Origin: Cryptomeria japonica
Taxonomy: Eukaryota > Streptophyta > Pinopsida > Cupressales > Cupressaceae
Length of the DNA stretch: 64,000 bases
Direction of reading: 5' to 3'
Assembly: GCF_030272615.1 (NCBI RefSeq)
Contig: NC_081414.1
Span: 5,333,501 to 5,397,500 of the forward strand
The notes beneath the pieces were generated by a model. That model was not told the DNA's origin. It was given only the letters and a program-made list of their open reading frames with translations, and did no database searches. Both the position numbers and the translations under genes were made by a program. Positions 21,991 through 33,000 of this stretch are shown here, piece after piece; the stretch's first letter is position 1; the number at the start of each line of letters is the position of its first letter.

Positions 21991-24068
21991 ATGTTAGGAG
22001 GTATTTGGAAATGCCTCATCATATTTGTTTCTTGGATAATGGGCATTACTTCATCGATTAGGTTAAGTGCGTTAGATGTATCAATGAAGGTTAAGACGTT
22101 ATGGTGAAGGTCGTTGATGGTACTCTCCCCGTCAGAATCAGGCATAGGATGAGACGTAGGGTCTGTGGAATATGTTTCCAGTTCAGGAACCCAAGTGGTC
22201 TTTATCTGTCCTTCTCCATAAATAGGGATGTCTTTGCGTGGTGGAGGTGGCAGTGTGTCTTCCTCATCTAAAGTGTTAAGTTGTACAGAATCAAATTCCC
22301 ACTCATGTGAGTTGGTCTCTGAGTCACTTTCCAGCATCCGATTACTATACCATACTGTGATGTCTTTTGAGTTAAATACTGCAGGTGTGACTGGTTGATG
22401 TACCTTTGTAGTGATTGGTGCTGCAGGACGGTTGATGGGGATAAAAGAATATGGTACCTGGAGTATTGATAATATTGACTTAGTGGCTTCTGCTGGAATT
22501 GCTGGTGCCATAGATGTTGTTGCGGGTTCTGATACAGTTGCTGCTGCTAATGGTGTTATTGATGTTATTGTTGTTGTTGATGGGATCACTGGTTTGATTG
22601 GTGGGAGGATTGGCTTCAGTGATGGTTGTACTAGGATTTTGAGCCTCAATGGGGCAGTTGTGATGGTGCTTGATGCCGCTTTGATAATGAAAGGTGTCCT
22701 TTTTGCAGTAGGCTGATATAATGGTTTGCTGGGTTTGCCTTTGAACTTGAGTTTAGGAAAGATCTCTTTTTCAAAGCCTAGGCTTGTATTACCTTTGGGC
22801 TTTAATTCCGGTAGCAGAGGTTCATGTCGTCCTTGTTTGCAATATCCTAAAGCACTCTGACCATCATACCCCATTCTTTGCATAATGAGGAGACCTTTGC
22901 CATATGATCTGTAGGAAGTTTAACTTGCGGTATATCAGTGGCGATGGGATCTTTATAGATCCATTCCGCTAAGTCCTCATCTTGGGTTTCTTCTTCTTGA
23001 CTTTTTCTAAGCATGAAAGGCGTCAAAGCACATGCTGGTGTGAATAGGGTTTGTTGGAGTACCTGTTGTGGTTTACCATGTGTTCTAGGAGAAGTGGGCA
23101 TTTGTCCTACACAAAAGAGTTGACTCAAGTTGTATTCCCCAGGACCTTCCTCTGCTATTTTCATTTTAAGCTTTTCTTGCTTTGGTATAGTGGTGTTCGA
23201 ACTGGCAAGAGAGGCGGGACTTATATATGATGTGGAGGAAATGGTTTCTCTATTATTAGGAACGGTAATCTTTGGTTGATGGCTGATATTATGGCAATAC
23301 GCAAAGGGATTTGCATCGCCCAGGATTGTGATCTCTACACCATTATGTGGGAACTTGATACATTGATGGTAGGTAGATGGAACGGCTTGCATGGCATGTA
23401 TCCAAGGTCTTCCTAACAACAGATTGTATGGCAGAGGAAGGTCCAGAACCTGACAAATGATGTGCTTTACCACGGGGCCCACTCGGATTGGTAGTACCAC
23501 AGCTCATTTGGATGAACGCTCTGCATCGTCATAGGCTTTGATTGTGATCTTCTTGCGAGGATCCACTGATTCTATGGCATATCCCAATGCTGTGACCAAC
23601 TATAGTGTACAAATATTCAGGCCTACTCCATTATCGATCAAGACTCACTTGATCCTATGCTGGTTGATAAAGCCTTCAATGTGTAATGAAGCATTATGAG
23701 GTTGCTGGAAAGAAGAGTTGTCACTTTCGAAAAAAATGAGACAAGGTGATGACTTTAGACTTCCAACCATTGCTTGAAATTGGTCTGTATTCAGGTTTGC
23801 AGGGACTGACGCCTCTTGGAGTGCTTGATCCAAGATAGTTTTATGAGATGGCGATAGACGCAAAAGCTCTAAAATGGATATAAGCACAGACATTTTATCT
23901 AATTGTTCCACAAGATTGTACTACTTTGGGATGGAAGTGGTGCCTTGTGGAGCTGCCTTTATGGTAACCTTACCGTGACGTGTAACAACATTGCAATTTG
24001 AGTTGGGATTTTTGAAGGATTTTTGAAGGTTATGGTTGTAACTTGTTCACTGGCATCATACAGATGAT
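21991..24068 (-). pseudogene. TatA protease region
   Basis: Aspartic-protease part and flanking linkers of the Tat polyprotein. Visible motifs in order are VVTRHGKV with LSPSHKTILDQALQEASVPA (23,645-23,911 frame), LIDNGVGLNICT (the protease Asp is present, near 23,625), and [20 protein letters not shown] with HQCIKFP (22,847-23,500). Then comes a G-patch-like [15 protein letters not shown] and a Pro/Ile/Thr-rich linker (21,936-22,883) ending in IIQETNMMRHFQIPP before the antisense insert. Two frames overlap at 22,847-22,883, so a frameshift separates the halves. In-frame stops break the protease. Confidence 0.8.
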
Positions 24069-25697
24069 TTATAGTGTAATTATACGCAGCTTGCGTATAA
24101 TCTGTGGTATCAATGCCTCGCCTGGAAGTGGAAGACCCCTTTGATCTTGTGATGTAAGTGGATTTTTGAACATCAGATGATCATTATTTGTTGTTTTTGG
24201 GTCATGTCCTTCAATTTCAATTTCTCCTCGATCAATAAGATCCTGAATGAGATCTTTCAATCGGTGACAATTACTTGTCTTGTGCCCTCTTCCTTGATGG
24301 AAATTGCAGTGTTCAGTATCTCGCCACCATGCAGGTTTGACCTGAGGTTCATCGTTTGATGTTTTAGGGAGAGTGACCAAATTTTGAGAAATGAGTTGTC
24401 GCAATACTGTTTCAATGGGTTGCCCTAAGGGAGTGTATGTGTGTTTTTGTTTTAGCTGATGAGGTCTTGGTTCATCGTGAGATGTGATGCGACCTTGATT
24501 GGAAGGAACATTTGTGTTATTCTGAGGTGGAGGATTTTGTCCTGCAAACCGAACCACAGGTTGTTCACTTTTTATAGTCCTGGCATCCACAACCCCATCG
24601 TTGACGATATTCTTGTTTTTGTTCTAGAAGATGGGTTTATCACTATTGAAGCGTGGGCGAGGACTATCCTTTGGTTCATTATAGATTTTGATGAGTCCTT
24701 TCTTGATGAGTGCCCGTTCACACTTCAAACCCTTGGTGATCATATCATTAAAAGAGTCTATGTCTTTGACATCTAGGTGAAATTCCATTTCTTCGTTTAA
24801 GTGGGAAATGAATATTTCCACTAGTTCTCATTCAGGTAACTGAAGAGAACGTCTGCTAGACATTTGGCGCCATCGTTACAGGAATACTAAGAATAGTTCA
24901 CCTGGTTTTTGTTTGGTGTTGTACAGATCAGCCATGGTGATGTCGCATTCAATGTTATGAGAGTAATGAGCTAGAAACTTCTAGATGAGTTCCTCAAATG
25001 TTCTAATGCCACCTGGTAGTCGGGAAAACCATGATGTGGTTGTTCCTCCCAAGCTTTGGGGAAAAAGGCGCATTAGGTATGTGTCTTCATATGCTACTTC
25101 GAGACAAGCGGAATGAAATTCTCAGACATGATCATGGGGATCCCCCTTTCCTCTATATTTTTCAAATTTGGGTGTTTCGAATCCTCGTGGAAATGGTGGC
25201 ATGTAAATATTCCTATCAAAAGGATAGGGACAAATGTCATTGAGTGAGAATTGGTTAGTCTTGACACCACTATGAAGTTGTTGGGCGAGATTCTCGACTT
25301 GTTGCCGCAACATCTCCATTTCATTTAGAGGAGGAGGTGGTGGGTTACCTCGAGGAATGTTATATCTAATGGGATCTCTTCCTCTGTCCTCTTCATGGCA
25401 ACTTTGTCATTCTGATGCTTGTCTTAATTGGGCCAGATCAAAGTCAAAGGGGAGTTTTGCTCCTTCTTGAGCGAACTTTAAAAAGTGAGCATCCGCATTG
25501 CTCCTGAGTATTTCGTCAAAAAGTGTATTAAAGAGAGAGTTATGTTGGGCCCTTTCTATTGTTGTAGGAGTGGGAGTACTTGGGTTTTCGTCATTTGCAT
25601 TTCCTCCAAGTGCTTCTTGAAATTCATTGAGATTTTCCTCTTCTTCTTCTTCCATTTCTATTTCTCATTGCCTTGACTGTGATCGGGTTTGAGCCAT
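24069..25697 (-). pseudogene. TatA gag
   Basis: The likely start is the ATG at 25,695-25,697, giving MAQTRSQSRQ followed by a stop, then the Glu-rich MEEEEEENLNEFQEAL. Next come a coiled MEMLRQQVENLAQQL (near 25,320), PPFPRGFETPKFEKYRGKGD, the retrotransposon-gag core (WFSRLPGGIRTFEELI near 25,010), and the FISHLNEEMEFHLDVKDIDS segment. The carboxy end has the Tat-type zinc-like motif CNFHQGRGHKTSNCHRLKDL near 24,280. At least four in-frame stops break it. The product would be the particle protein of the element. Confidence 0.85.
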
Positions 25698-28344
25698 TTT
25701 GTTTATGAGTCTTTGTTGAAGTTGTGTGAAAATGATGATGAGATTTTGATGAAATGAGAGATTGATGATTGGTGAATTGTGTTGCATGTGGATCTCTAGC
25801 ACTTTTAAGGTAGATGTAACCAAAATTCCTTCTTTGAATTGCTTGTTTGTTTTGATAAGGTTGGATGTGATAAGGTGTAGAGAAATCTGAGATGTGTTAC
25901 AGATTTAACTACCTAGTAATGAGAGGATTCACTCATGAACTAGTTATAACCTGCGTAGATGTGTCTCTTAGGATGAGCTTATCCTAGATGTAGAAACAAT
26001 CTAAAAAGTGATGCGAAGCGTTTGATTCAAGCAATATCTAAAAAGAGAACTTGGGACGAGAACCTCTTAATGTTTTGAGAGTTGGAACGGATTGATGATG
26101 AAATGATGATGTATGAAAAAGATGATGGATGAAAATGTTTTTAACTTCAATAAAAACTTTGTGTCACAAATGGGACAAACTCTACCTCTTCTCTTTCGGG
26201 TGTTGGTAGTATTTCTCGAGCTGTGTTGTAGGTGATACAGACATTTGGGAAAAGTTGGGATTAATCTTACCTCCTTGGTTTTTGTGATAACTCAAAGCTC
26301 TATATTGCATAAAAGCTCTATGGTTCAATGATTCTGAATCAAATTCGTTTGTTTTGCCTTGAAGGTAGAGATGCATGTGACGCAGAAAAACTCTATGGGA
26401 GACAAAGATTTGTCTATTGATATAGAAGAATTTCCTCCTTTTGATCAAAGCCTTTTAGCTTAATGGTCTTCTTTTCAAGTTGATATTCTGATGACACTTC
26501 TTCTTTCGCAAGATGTGAAGAATGGTCATAAAATTTGACTCTTTGTTGTTTGTACCTTGTTTTTGATGTTTTTGGTTGTTTTGACAGATGTTTGGTTGGA
26601 TGAATACTTTGTTTTTGGGAAGTGATTTTCTGATTTTTCTTTGACAAGAAAACAAAGCAAGCACACAAACACAAGAATGTTACCCAATCCTTGGACTTTT
26701 ATATAACCCTTCCTTTAGATGTATTTTAAGGTGTATTTCCAAAGCCTGAAGTCGGCTCAATTTGCACTTGGTCTTGACTAAAATGAACACACTTCAAACA
26801 CTTTTTATCCCTAAGGTCAAATGGCCAGTTGTGATAAATTTAGCCCACATCTTGATATTTCTTCGACTTTGGTACTACATACCTTATGAATCCCGCCTTG
26901 GCAGGTAAGGATGTGATATACTAAGTCTTGCATGAGCATAACAAATAGATGATCCCTATGATGGGGGAGTCACCACTTTTATCAAGCCACAAGTGACTTT
27001 TCAAAAAGCTATGTTTCTACTCAAGGAAATATGTATGGTGAGTATCTTGGGAGCAAAACCATCTATGCTCTTGCACTAAATTATATCACAAATATCCTCA
27101 ATCAATAGAATGGGTGGGCTACTACTTAAAGGTGTTTAGTCATGTTCAATGTTTTTGGACATAAGTTCATTCTACAGTGACTCACTTAAGAGCCTTGTAA
27201 CTAGTGGTGGGGCCCATATGTCCTTTTCGCCAGTTACACTATAGGAACAACTATACCCAAGGTTACAGCTTTCGCTCTCACCTGATTTCTATAGCGGCTC
27301 GAAGGATTTACCGCGCGAGGTCGTTCCCAAGAGTGATGTGTCTCTTGGCAGGCCTCTCTTAAAAAGATAAAATTTTTGAGTGTTACTAACACTTTTCTCT
27401 TGCACCTAGGACCACGAAAGCCAAGGGAGAGGATAGTGTGTGTTAGAAGTGGGACCACTCGACTGACTTTTTGCACAAGTGTGCCAAACACAAAATTCAC
27501 TCGTTCCTTTTAACTTGTCATTGCAATGATTTTCTATCTATTTGGAGATGTTGCTCCAACAATCATGGTGTTCTTTTTAATTTTCAAAGGCAATTGTTTA
27601 AGTAAACTAGAATTTGAAAATTCTGGTTAACTTAATGAAAAACACGTTTGCATGAAGTAAAATTGTTGTAAAAATGAGACAAGTTGATTGTGAATTTTAT
27701 TTGCACCAAAAATGGAAGTGTGGATTGTGAGTTTTAGCTTGATGCAAGAAATAAAATTTGCCTTGTTGATTTAAAGCCACAAAAGAATTTGTTCCTAACT
27801 TTGCAAAAAAATAAATTTGCGTGTTTGTTTTTGTGATTCTTTTTAACTTTGAACAAATGTGATTCTTTTTAGAGCTCTAAATGAAAGATGTGGTTCTTTT
27901 TAAAACTCCAAATGAATGTGTAGTTGATTTTAACCCAAAACGAAAATGAATTTATTTTATCCTAACTTGAAAGACGAAGTTAGAAATATGAACAAATTTA
28001 TTTCCTAAGCTAAAATTTCTAAAAAATCCTATTGTAGGGGTTAGTTAAAACCTGCACAAAAGATAATTAGTTAGAAAAATCCGCATGTTTTGATGGGCTT
28101 CTACAAGCCTAAAATTTTTGGTTTTCGGTTACAAGGAATTTTCTTACAACTCTCTATTACAATAGCTCTACTTTGTGTGAAAACAAAAGTGCTATTTAAC
28201 ACGAAAGAGCAACAATATAGATAATACCGCTAAAGTATCAATTTGCGAAGGTGCTAAATTGAGAATAAAAACGCAAGAGAATGACCTGTGTGTCAATTAA
28301 AACATTCAAAAGTTAGTAGTCTTCAAAATGATTGCTCTTTGATT
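25698..28344 (-). other. TatA 5' leader, noncoding
   Basis: A 2.6-kb untranslated leader between the primer site and the gag start. Short open frames in it (for example 26,182-26,674) overlap one another and match nothing. Long leaders are usual for the Tat lineage. Confidence 0.6.
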
Positions 28345-28360
28345 CACATCGGGTTCACCA
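28345..28360 (-). other. TatA primer-binding site
   Basis: On the minus strand TGGTGAACCCGATGTG begins two bases (TT) after the LTR end GCATCA. It has the TGG start that pairs with a tRNA CCA end. I could not name the tRNA with certainty. Confidence 0.7.
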
Positions 28361-28362
28361 AA

Positions 28363-30150
28363 TGATGCTTTGCAAAAATGATTAGAAAATCTGTTTGATG
28401 GCAACACACACAAGAGCACAAGAAACAAACGTTAGTGTTAGCAACAAAAGATTATCCTAAACAGGCATATCAAGAGAGATATTAAGCATGAAATAGAAAG
28501 CATATAAACATAGAATAAAATAGCTAATCAAGATGCTCATAGTTGCTCCTCCCTTGTTCCTCTCCTCTCCAAGTCCCAAATGAGTGTAGCTCTCAGCTTT
28601 TAGCACTAGCCCTGGATGCCATATGGAGATTCAAGATAGTTGAATATGATAAGCAAATGCTATGCAAGTGTAGATAGTGATGCTATGAGAAAGCTCTATG
28701 CTAATGCCAGTATAACAACAATACTCTAAATGCTTCCTTTTTGCTTGAGGGGAAGGGTTCTATTTATAGAAGAAATGGGGAAATGAAGGGTTAAGATTGA
28801 GCAATCTTAACAAGGGTTAGGATTGAAAGATATTCAATCCATGTGAGACTTTCAACCCAATCCCATGTTGACAAGTGTCACCATGAGGAGGCTTGAGAGG
28901 AGAGATAAGGAGCATTAAATGCTTGAGGGGACATGATGGTTACCCTAGTCAAAGAAATAAATGCTTTGAAGGGACACATGGGTTACATGAGGGTTAAGTT
29001 AGGGGTCAAAGTCCTTAACCATGGGTGCAAGTGGAATTAACCATTAATGGTCATGTAAGAGCCATAAGTGGTTTGGAAGACTTTAGAGGTTAATTTGTTG
29101 AACACACAAATCATTAATTGCTTTTCAAAGACTTTGAGGGCTTTGAGAAGTGACTCCAATTTGCTTAAGAATGTGACAATATTTAGGGGATGGATTAGGT
29201 TAATTAGGAAAGGTTTAGAAGAATCTAGAAGGGGTTTAGGCATGCAAGTGGATTTTGTAGAAAAATGCAAGTGGGAGGAATTTTGGTATTTTCAATTAAA
29301 ATAAAATCATTTATTTCAATTAAATGGTGTAATTTGCATTTGGATAAATATTCAAATAATATTAATTTATTTAAATGAGATAAATGAAGATAAAGCATTA
29401 AAATGCTTGAAGACTTTGAGGGAAACCATTAAAGGCTTGAAGACTTTAAGGGAAGCAATTAAAGTCTTAAGAAGACTTTAAGGGAAGCCATCAAGTTTGA
29501 AGACTTCAAGGGAAACCATTAAAGGCTTAAGAAGACTATAGAAGGAAGCCATCAAGTTTGAAGACTTTAAAGCCATTAAGTTTTGAAGACTTTAATGGAA
29601 ACCATTAAAGGTTTGAGAAGACCCTAGAAGGAAGTCATTAAGTTTGAAGACTTTAAGGGAAACCATTAAAGGTTTCAAGTGGGTGAAGATAAATAGGATT
29701 TTAAATAAATAATTTATTTAAAATAGTTGTGCAACTTGCATTTGTAGGGGTGGAGGATAAAGGTGATTTAAATAAATGATTTATTTAAAATAGTTGTGCA
29801 ACTTGCATTTGTAGGAAAATACAAGTGGGTGGAGGATAAAGGTGATTTAAATAAATGTTAATTTATTTAAATGTGAGAGGTGAGATTTTGGGGGATTTAA
29901 ATAAATATTAATTTATTTAAATGTGAGAGAATATTTAATTAAATAAATATGATTTATTTATTTAATTAATGGCCTGAATTTGGTTAAGTGAATTAAATCA
30001 AATAAATTGAATAATTTATTTAATTAATAGGAGAAGAGGGTTAGGATGAATTAATTAAATATTAATTTAATTAATTATTAATTGATGGTTAAATAATCAA
30101 ATAAATACTAAATATTCATTTAATTAAGTGGACAGATTTATGTGATTACA
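28363..30150 (-). repeat. TatA 5' LTR (1,788 bp)
   Basis: TGTAATCACA...GCATCA on the minus strand. Length relative to the 3' LTR is explained exactly by one fewer 79-bp unit, with no other net indel. AT-rich Hin-like short inverted motifs (ATTTAAATAAAT) fill the U3 end. Confidence 0.93.
28761..28768 (-). promoter_or_regulatory. TatA LTR TATA box
   Basis: TATAAATA on the minus strand within CTTCTATAAATAGAACCC. It is conserved in all three LTR copies in this window (also 15,049-15,056 and, on +, 40,933-40,940). This puts U3 at about 1.4 kb. Confidence 0.6.
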
Positions 30151-30213
30151 TGTTCCTTCAAGCCTAGGATTGTCCTTTCGATAAGCAATTGAAGTAGAAT
30201 GATTATTCACCAT
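30151..30213 (-). pseudogene. CopB gag start, cut off by TatA
   Basis: Twenty-one codons from the ATG at 30,211-30,213 on the minus strand, beginning MVNNHSTSIAYRKDNP and running to the TSD. The same frame continues at 14,649 on the other side of TatA, entering the copia gag core. This fixes both the original start codon and the exact insertion point. Confidence 0.85.
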
Positions 30214-30256
30214 AGGATCTTCCTCAAGTGGTTAAGATTCTGCAGAGAGGACCAAT

Positions 30257-30267
30257 CTCTGATGCCA
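30257..30267 (-). other. CopB primer-binding site
   Basis: TGGCATCAGAG on the minus strand, two bases inside the LTR. It differs by one base from the standard initiator-Met site TGGTATCAGAGC found exactly in CopE. Confidence 0.8.
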
Positions 30268-30269
30268 AC

Positions 30270-31499
30270 TGTTAGGATAACTGGTGAACAACTGAGAGGG
30301 GGGCTGAATCAATTGTCAATAGATTATGAAACTTTAAGCACACAAAACCTTTTACCGGATTGCATAAACCAAGTACTTGAATAACAGATATAACAATTAA
30401 GCACAAACATAAATCATAAACCATATACCATACATCCACAACACATAACACCATGATTTGTATGTGGAAAACCCGGTAAAGGGAAGAACCACGATGGGAA
30501 GCCTACCCATAGTCAAATGATACTTTTTTAGTAAGTATGTGATTACAATAAGGGGGCTTGCATATGCAAGACGACACACTACCTAGATCGCACTGCTCAA
30601 AACAAATGAGCCTCACTGACTACAAAATATCTCTAGACTACAATTCGCAAATAAGAATGAACTGGAAGAATAACATCTCCTATGCTTGAGTACAGTTCTC
30701 ATTAAGCTCAATACCGAAGGTCTTAAACCTCTTATACAAACCCAATTCGATCACCTATGATCGACTAAAACCTATGCATATGATTACAAATTTATTCGCA
30801 TATATAATCTCATAACCCATGACCATCCTATGATCTACAAAGAGATCTTACACCATATATATACAAAAATGGGACCTAAACAATTAGGTTGACCACCTAA
30901 AAGATAATAAAATAAATCAATTACATAAACCTGCAAACCAACGATAACCCAAGTCGGCCTGAGACCGAAATAACATTATCCAATCAATAAATCCAACTGG
31001 TAATGCATTGGGATCATCCACCAACACATTACACAAATTGGTCCATAACCTAACAGAATAGCACCAAACCTAAAATAGGTCACCATAAGCCAAATGCGAC
31101 ACCACCAATCAACTAGAACATGAACATGATAACCATCAGCATCTTGAAAACCTTCTAGAATATGCACGGACACCACTTAACAAATCCATCAAAAGATCTT
31201 CAATAAAGCCCTGTCGGTAAAACCCTTACCGGTAACCAAAAGGCTTACTAGAAAAAATGATAGCTTTTGGACCATCAAATCTCGTACCAATTGAATGAGA
31301 TACACATCTGAATAACATGAATGACTGAACCAAACCAATTCCACCAATCGGAACATACCAAAGAATACCGGAGATGATCTCCATATCAACATCAAGGTCC
31401 AACCACTCTACCGGAATTGGTAGACAACCAAGAAGCAAGTGTTGACATCAATGACAAACATCAATGCAACACATAATCAATTCATCCAAAATGCCAACA
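30270..31499 (-). repeat. CopB 5' LTR (1,230 bp)
   Basis: TGTTGGCATTTTGG...ATCCTAACA on the minus strand, with intact TG/CA ends. A TATATATA run lies near 30,857 on the element strand. It pairs with 8,951-10,171 and is flanked on the right by cagtg. Confidence 0.85.
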
Positions 31500-31504
31500 C
31501 AGTG

Positions 31505-31829
31505 TACAAGAGGATTACATCAAATATGTCATCAACGACAAAAAACAAAGAGTTGTGGCAATTTGTTTTAGTGTGTTACAACATAGCTCATGCAAGATCA
31601 TACAACATGATGATGCAAATATGGAAACATGGAGATGACACCACCAAAAAATCCTTATAGAATACTGCAGATGAAGATGCCTCTTATTAGAATGACACAA
31701 AGAGATATGAAGGAGCAAACTGACCCCTCCCATGGTTGGCAGTTGGAGAATGTTGCAAATAGGTATGATAGGTGGACAAGAAAAAAATGTTCTCAATTTT
31801 GATTATTACAAGACATTTTGTTTTTAGAA
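31505..31829. other. Noncoding DNA right of CopB
   Basis: Probably the remainder of the DNA CopB inserted into. A 93-codon minus frame here has no recognisable domain. Confidence 0.35.
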
Positions 31830-32160
31830 GATTTAAAAAAATCTTAATTAAAACATTTTTAAAAAATCCCCAAAAAACTTTATTAAAAAAGACATGAAAA
31901 ATACTTTATTAACAATAAACAAAAAATTGAATTCTTTTTTTTTTTTTTTAATTTCGATAATTTTTTTTATTAAAATATTAATAAAGAAAAAATACACTTT
32001 TAAATTTTTTTTATATAAAAAATTTATTAATAACTTATTAATAATTTTTTTAAAACTTTTTTAGAAAAAAAACTTTAATAAAAAAAGTTATTAAAGAAAA
32101 ACAAGTTTATTAAAAGTTTTATTAAAAAAAGGAAGTTTTTAATTAAAAAAACATATTTAA
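31830..32160. repeat. A/T homopolymer-rich low-complexity block
   Basis: About 330 bp made almost only of runs of A and T (for example TTTATTAAAAAAG and long T runs near 31,935), with almost no G or C. It directly abuts the resumption of the GypF gag. Confidence 0.7.
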
Positions 32161-32165
32161 AAAAA

Positions 32166-33000
32166 GAAGAAGAGATATATGGTGACCAATTCGACCCTAG
32201 CTTTGCTTTAAATGAATTCAAAAGTATTCAAAAGGGTAGCAATGAATGAGTGACATGTTTCAATGGAAGGTTTCTCAAGGTTTTTAGTAGAATCCCACAT
32301 CATCTAGAACCATTAGATCCTATATGTTATAATTTCTATATTAATGCATAGGACCCCAAAAGTAGAAATGAATTGAGAAATAGGAACCTCCTTGACTTGA
32401 GAGAAGCTTTCAAGTCTACTTTAAATATTGAGAATAATAGGAAGGCTTCTGGTATAATTGGAAAGAGGGAAGGAGTTAAGATTTTGCAGAATCTTAAGCA
32501 CTCTCAAGTAAGAAAATAAAATGATGATGACAAACGTGGCAAGCTCATAAAATAATTGACGGGTTTGGACCATAACATTGCAAATAATGAAAAAGGGGTC
32601 ACCCAAGAAAGGACTAACCCTCATAGGTATGTGAGGCAAACCTTGCATAGTATGCCTTATAATACTAAGTGGGAGGATGGTAGGCCCTTGTCAAGTAATT
32701 CAAGGGAATTAAAAAACAAAGAAACTCTTGACCCATTGAAACACTAAAATGTTCACTATACTGATGACACTCCTTCATGTCTTTCTTGTCAGTTGCTACA
32801 TTCTCTAGACAAATGTTTTATAGCTCAATCATTGCAAGGAATTGATGTGTTGGAAGAAGATACAAGTGATGAATATGTCCAAGATGATCATACCATAAAT
32901 ATGTTATCCTTTGTGCATTATGGCAAGAGTAAAGATGCAACCTTTGAGGAGGAAGGGGATGAAACTGATGCAAAGGCATATAAATGATGCTTATCATCAA
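32166..33000 (+). pseudogene. GypF gag, 3' part
   Basis: Continues the retrotransposon-gag core left at 6,625: FALNEFKSIQKGSNE, then FNGRFLKVFSRIPHHLEPLD and SRNELRNRNLLDLREAF (to about 32,430). It then enters a linker with a Cys motif (CLSCQLLHSLDKC, near 32,780) and the acidic DVLEEDTSDEY. Several in-frame stops. The match of this half to the left half, in the right order and strand, is the evidence that one gag was split by the nested insertions. Confidence 0.7.

Larger units (their letters stand above)
14650..30150 (-). mobile_element. TatA, complete but defective Tat-type Ty3/gypsy element, TSD tgttc
   Basis: A 15,501-bp element on the minus strand. The 5' LTR (28,363-30,150) and 3' LTR (14,650-16,516) are flanked by the perfect duplication tgttc (14,645-14,649 and 30,151-30,155). 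A primer site follows the 5' LTR after two bases, and a polypurine tract precedes the 3' LTR. The internal part codes, in order, gag, protease, RT, RNase H, a second archaeal-type RNase H, and integrase. The dual RNase H and the Tat-type protease phrase [20 protein letters not shown] place it in the Tat lineage. It inserted into CopB gag: the CopB frame continues across the junction if one TSD copy is removed. The LTRs differ by about two dozen substitutions plus one 79-bp repeat, yet pol is badly damaged. Confidence 0.93.
8951..31499 (-). mobile_element. CopB, Ty1/copia element (minus strand), split by TatA
   Basis: The two LTRs (8,951-10,171 and 30,270-31,499) are flanked by near-identical five-base duplications, tagtg (8,946-8,950) and cagtg (31,500-31,504). 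The order on the minus strand is 5' LTR, primer site TGGCATCAGAG, gag, protease, integrase, RT-RNase H, polypurine tract, 3' LTR, which is the copia order. A 15.5-kb gypsy element (TatA) with its own TSD interrupts gag. Without TatA it would be about 7 kb. The LTRs differ at roughly 15 percent of the sites I compared by eye near the left end, and the polyprotein has many stops, so this is an old, inactive copy. Confidence 0.85.

Noticed and set aside
22411-22716. Plus-strand 101-codon frame rich in Val, Ala and Gly
   Set aside because: It is the antisense shadow of the Pro/Thr/Ala/Ile-rich linker of the TatA polyprotein.
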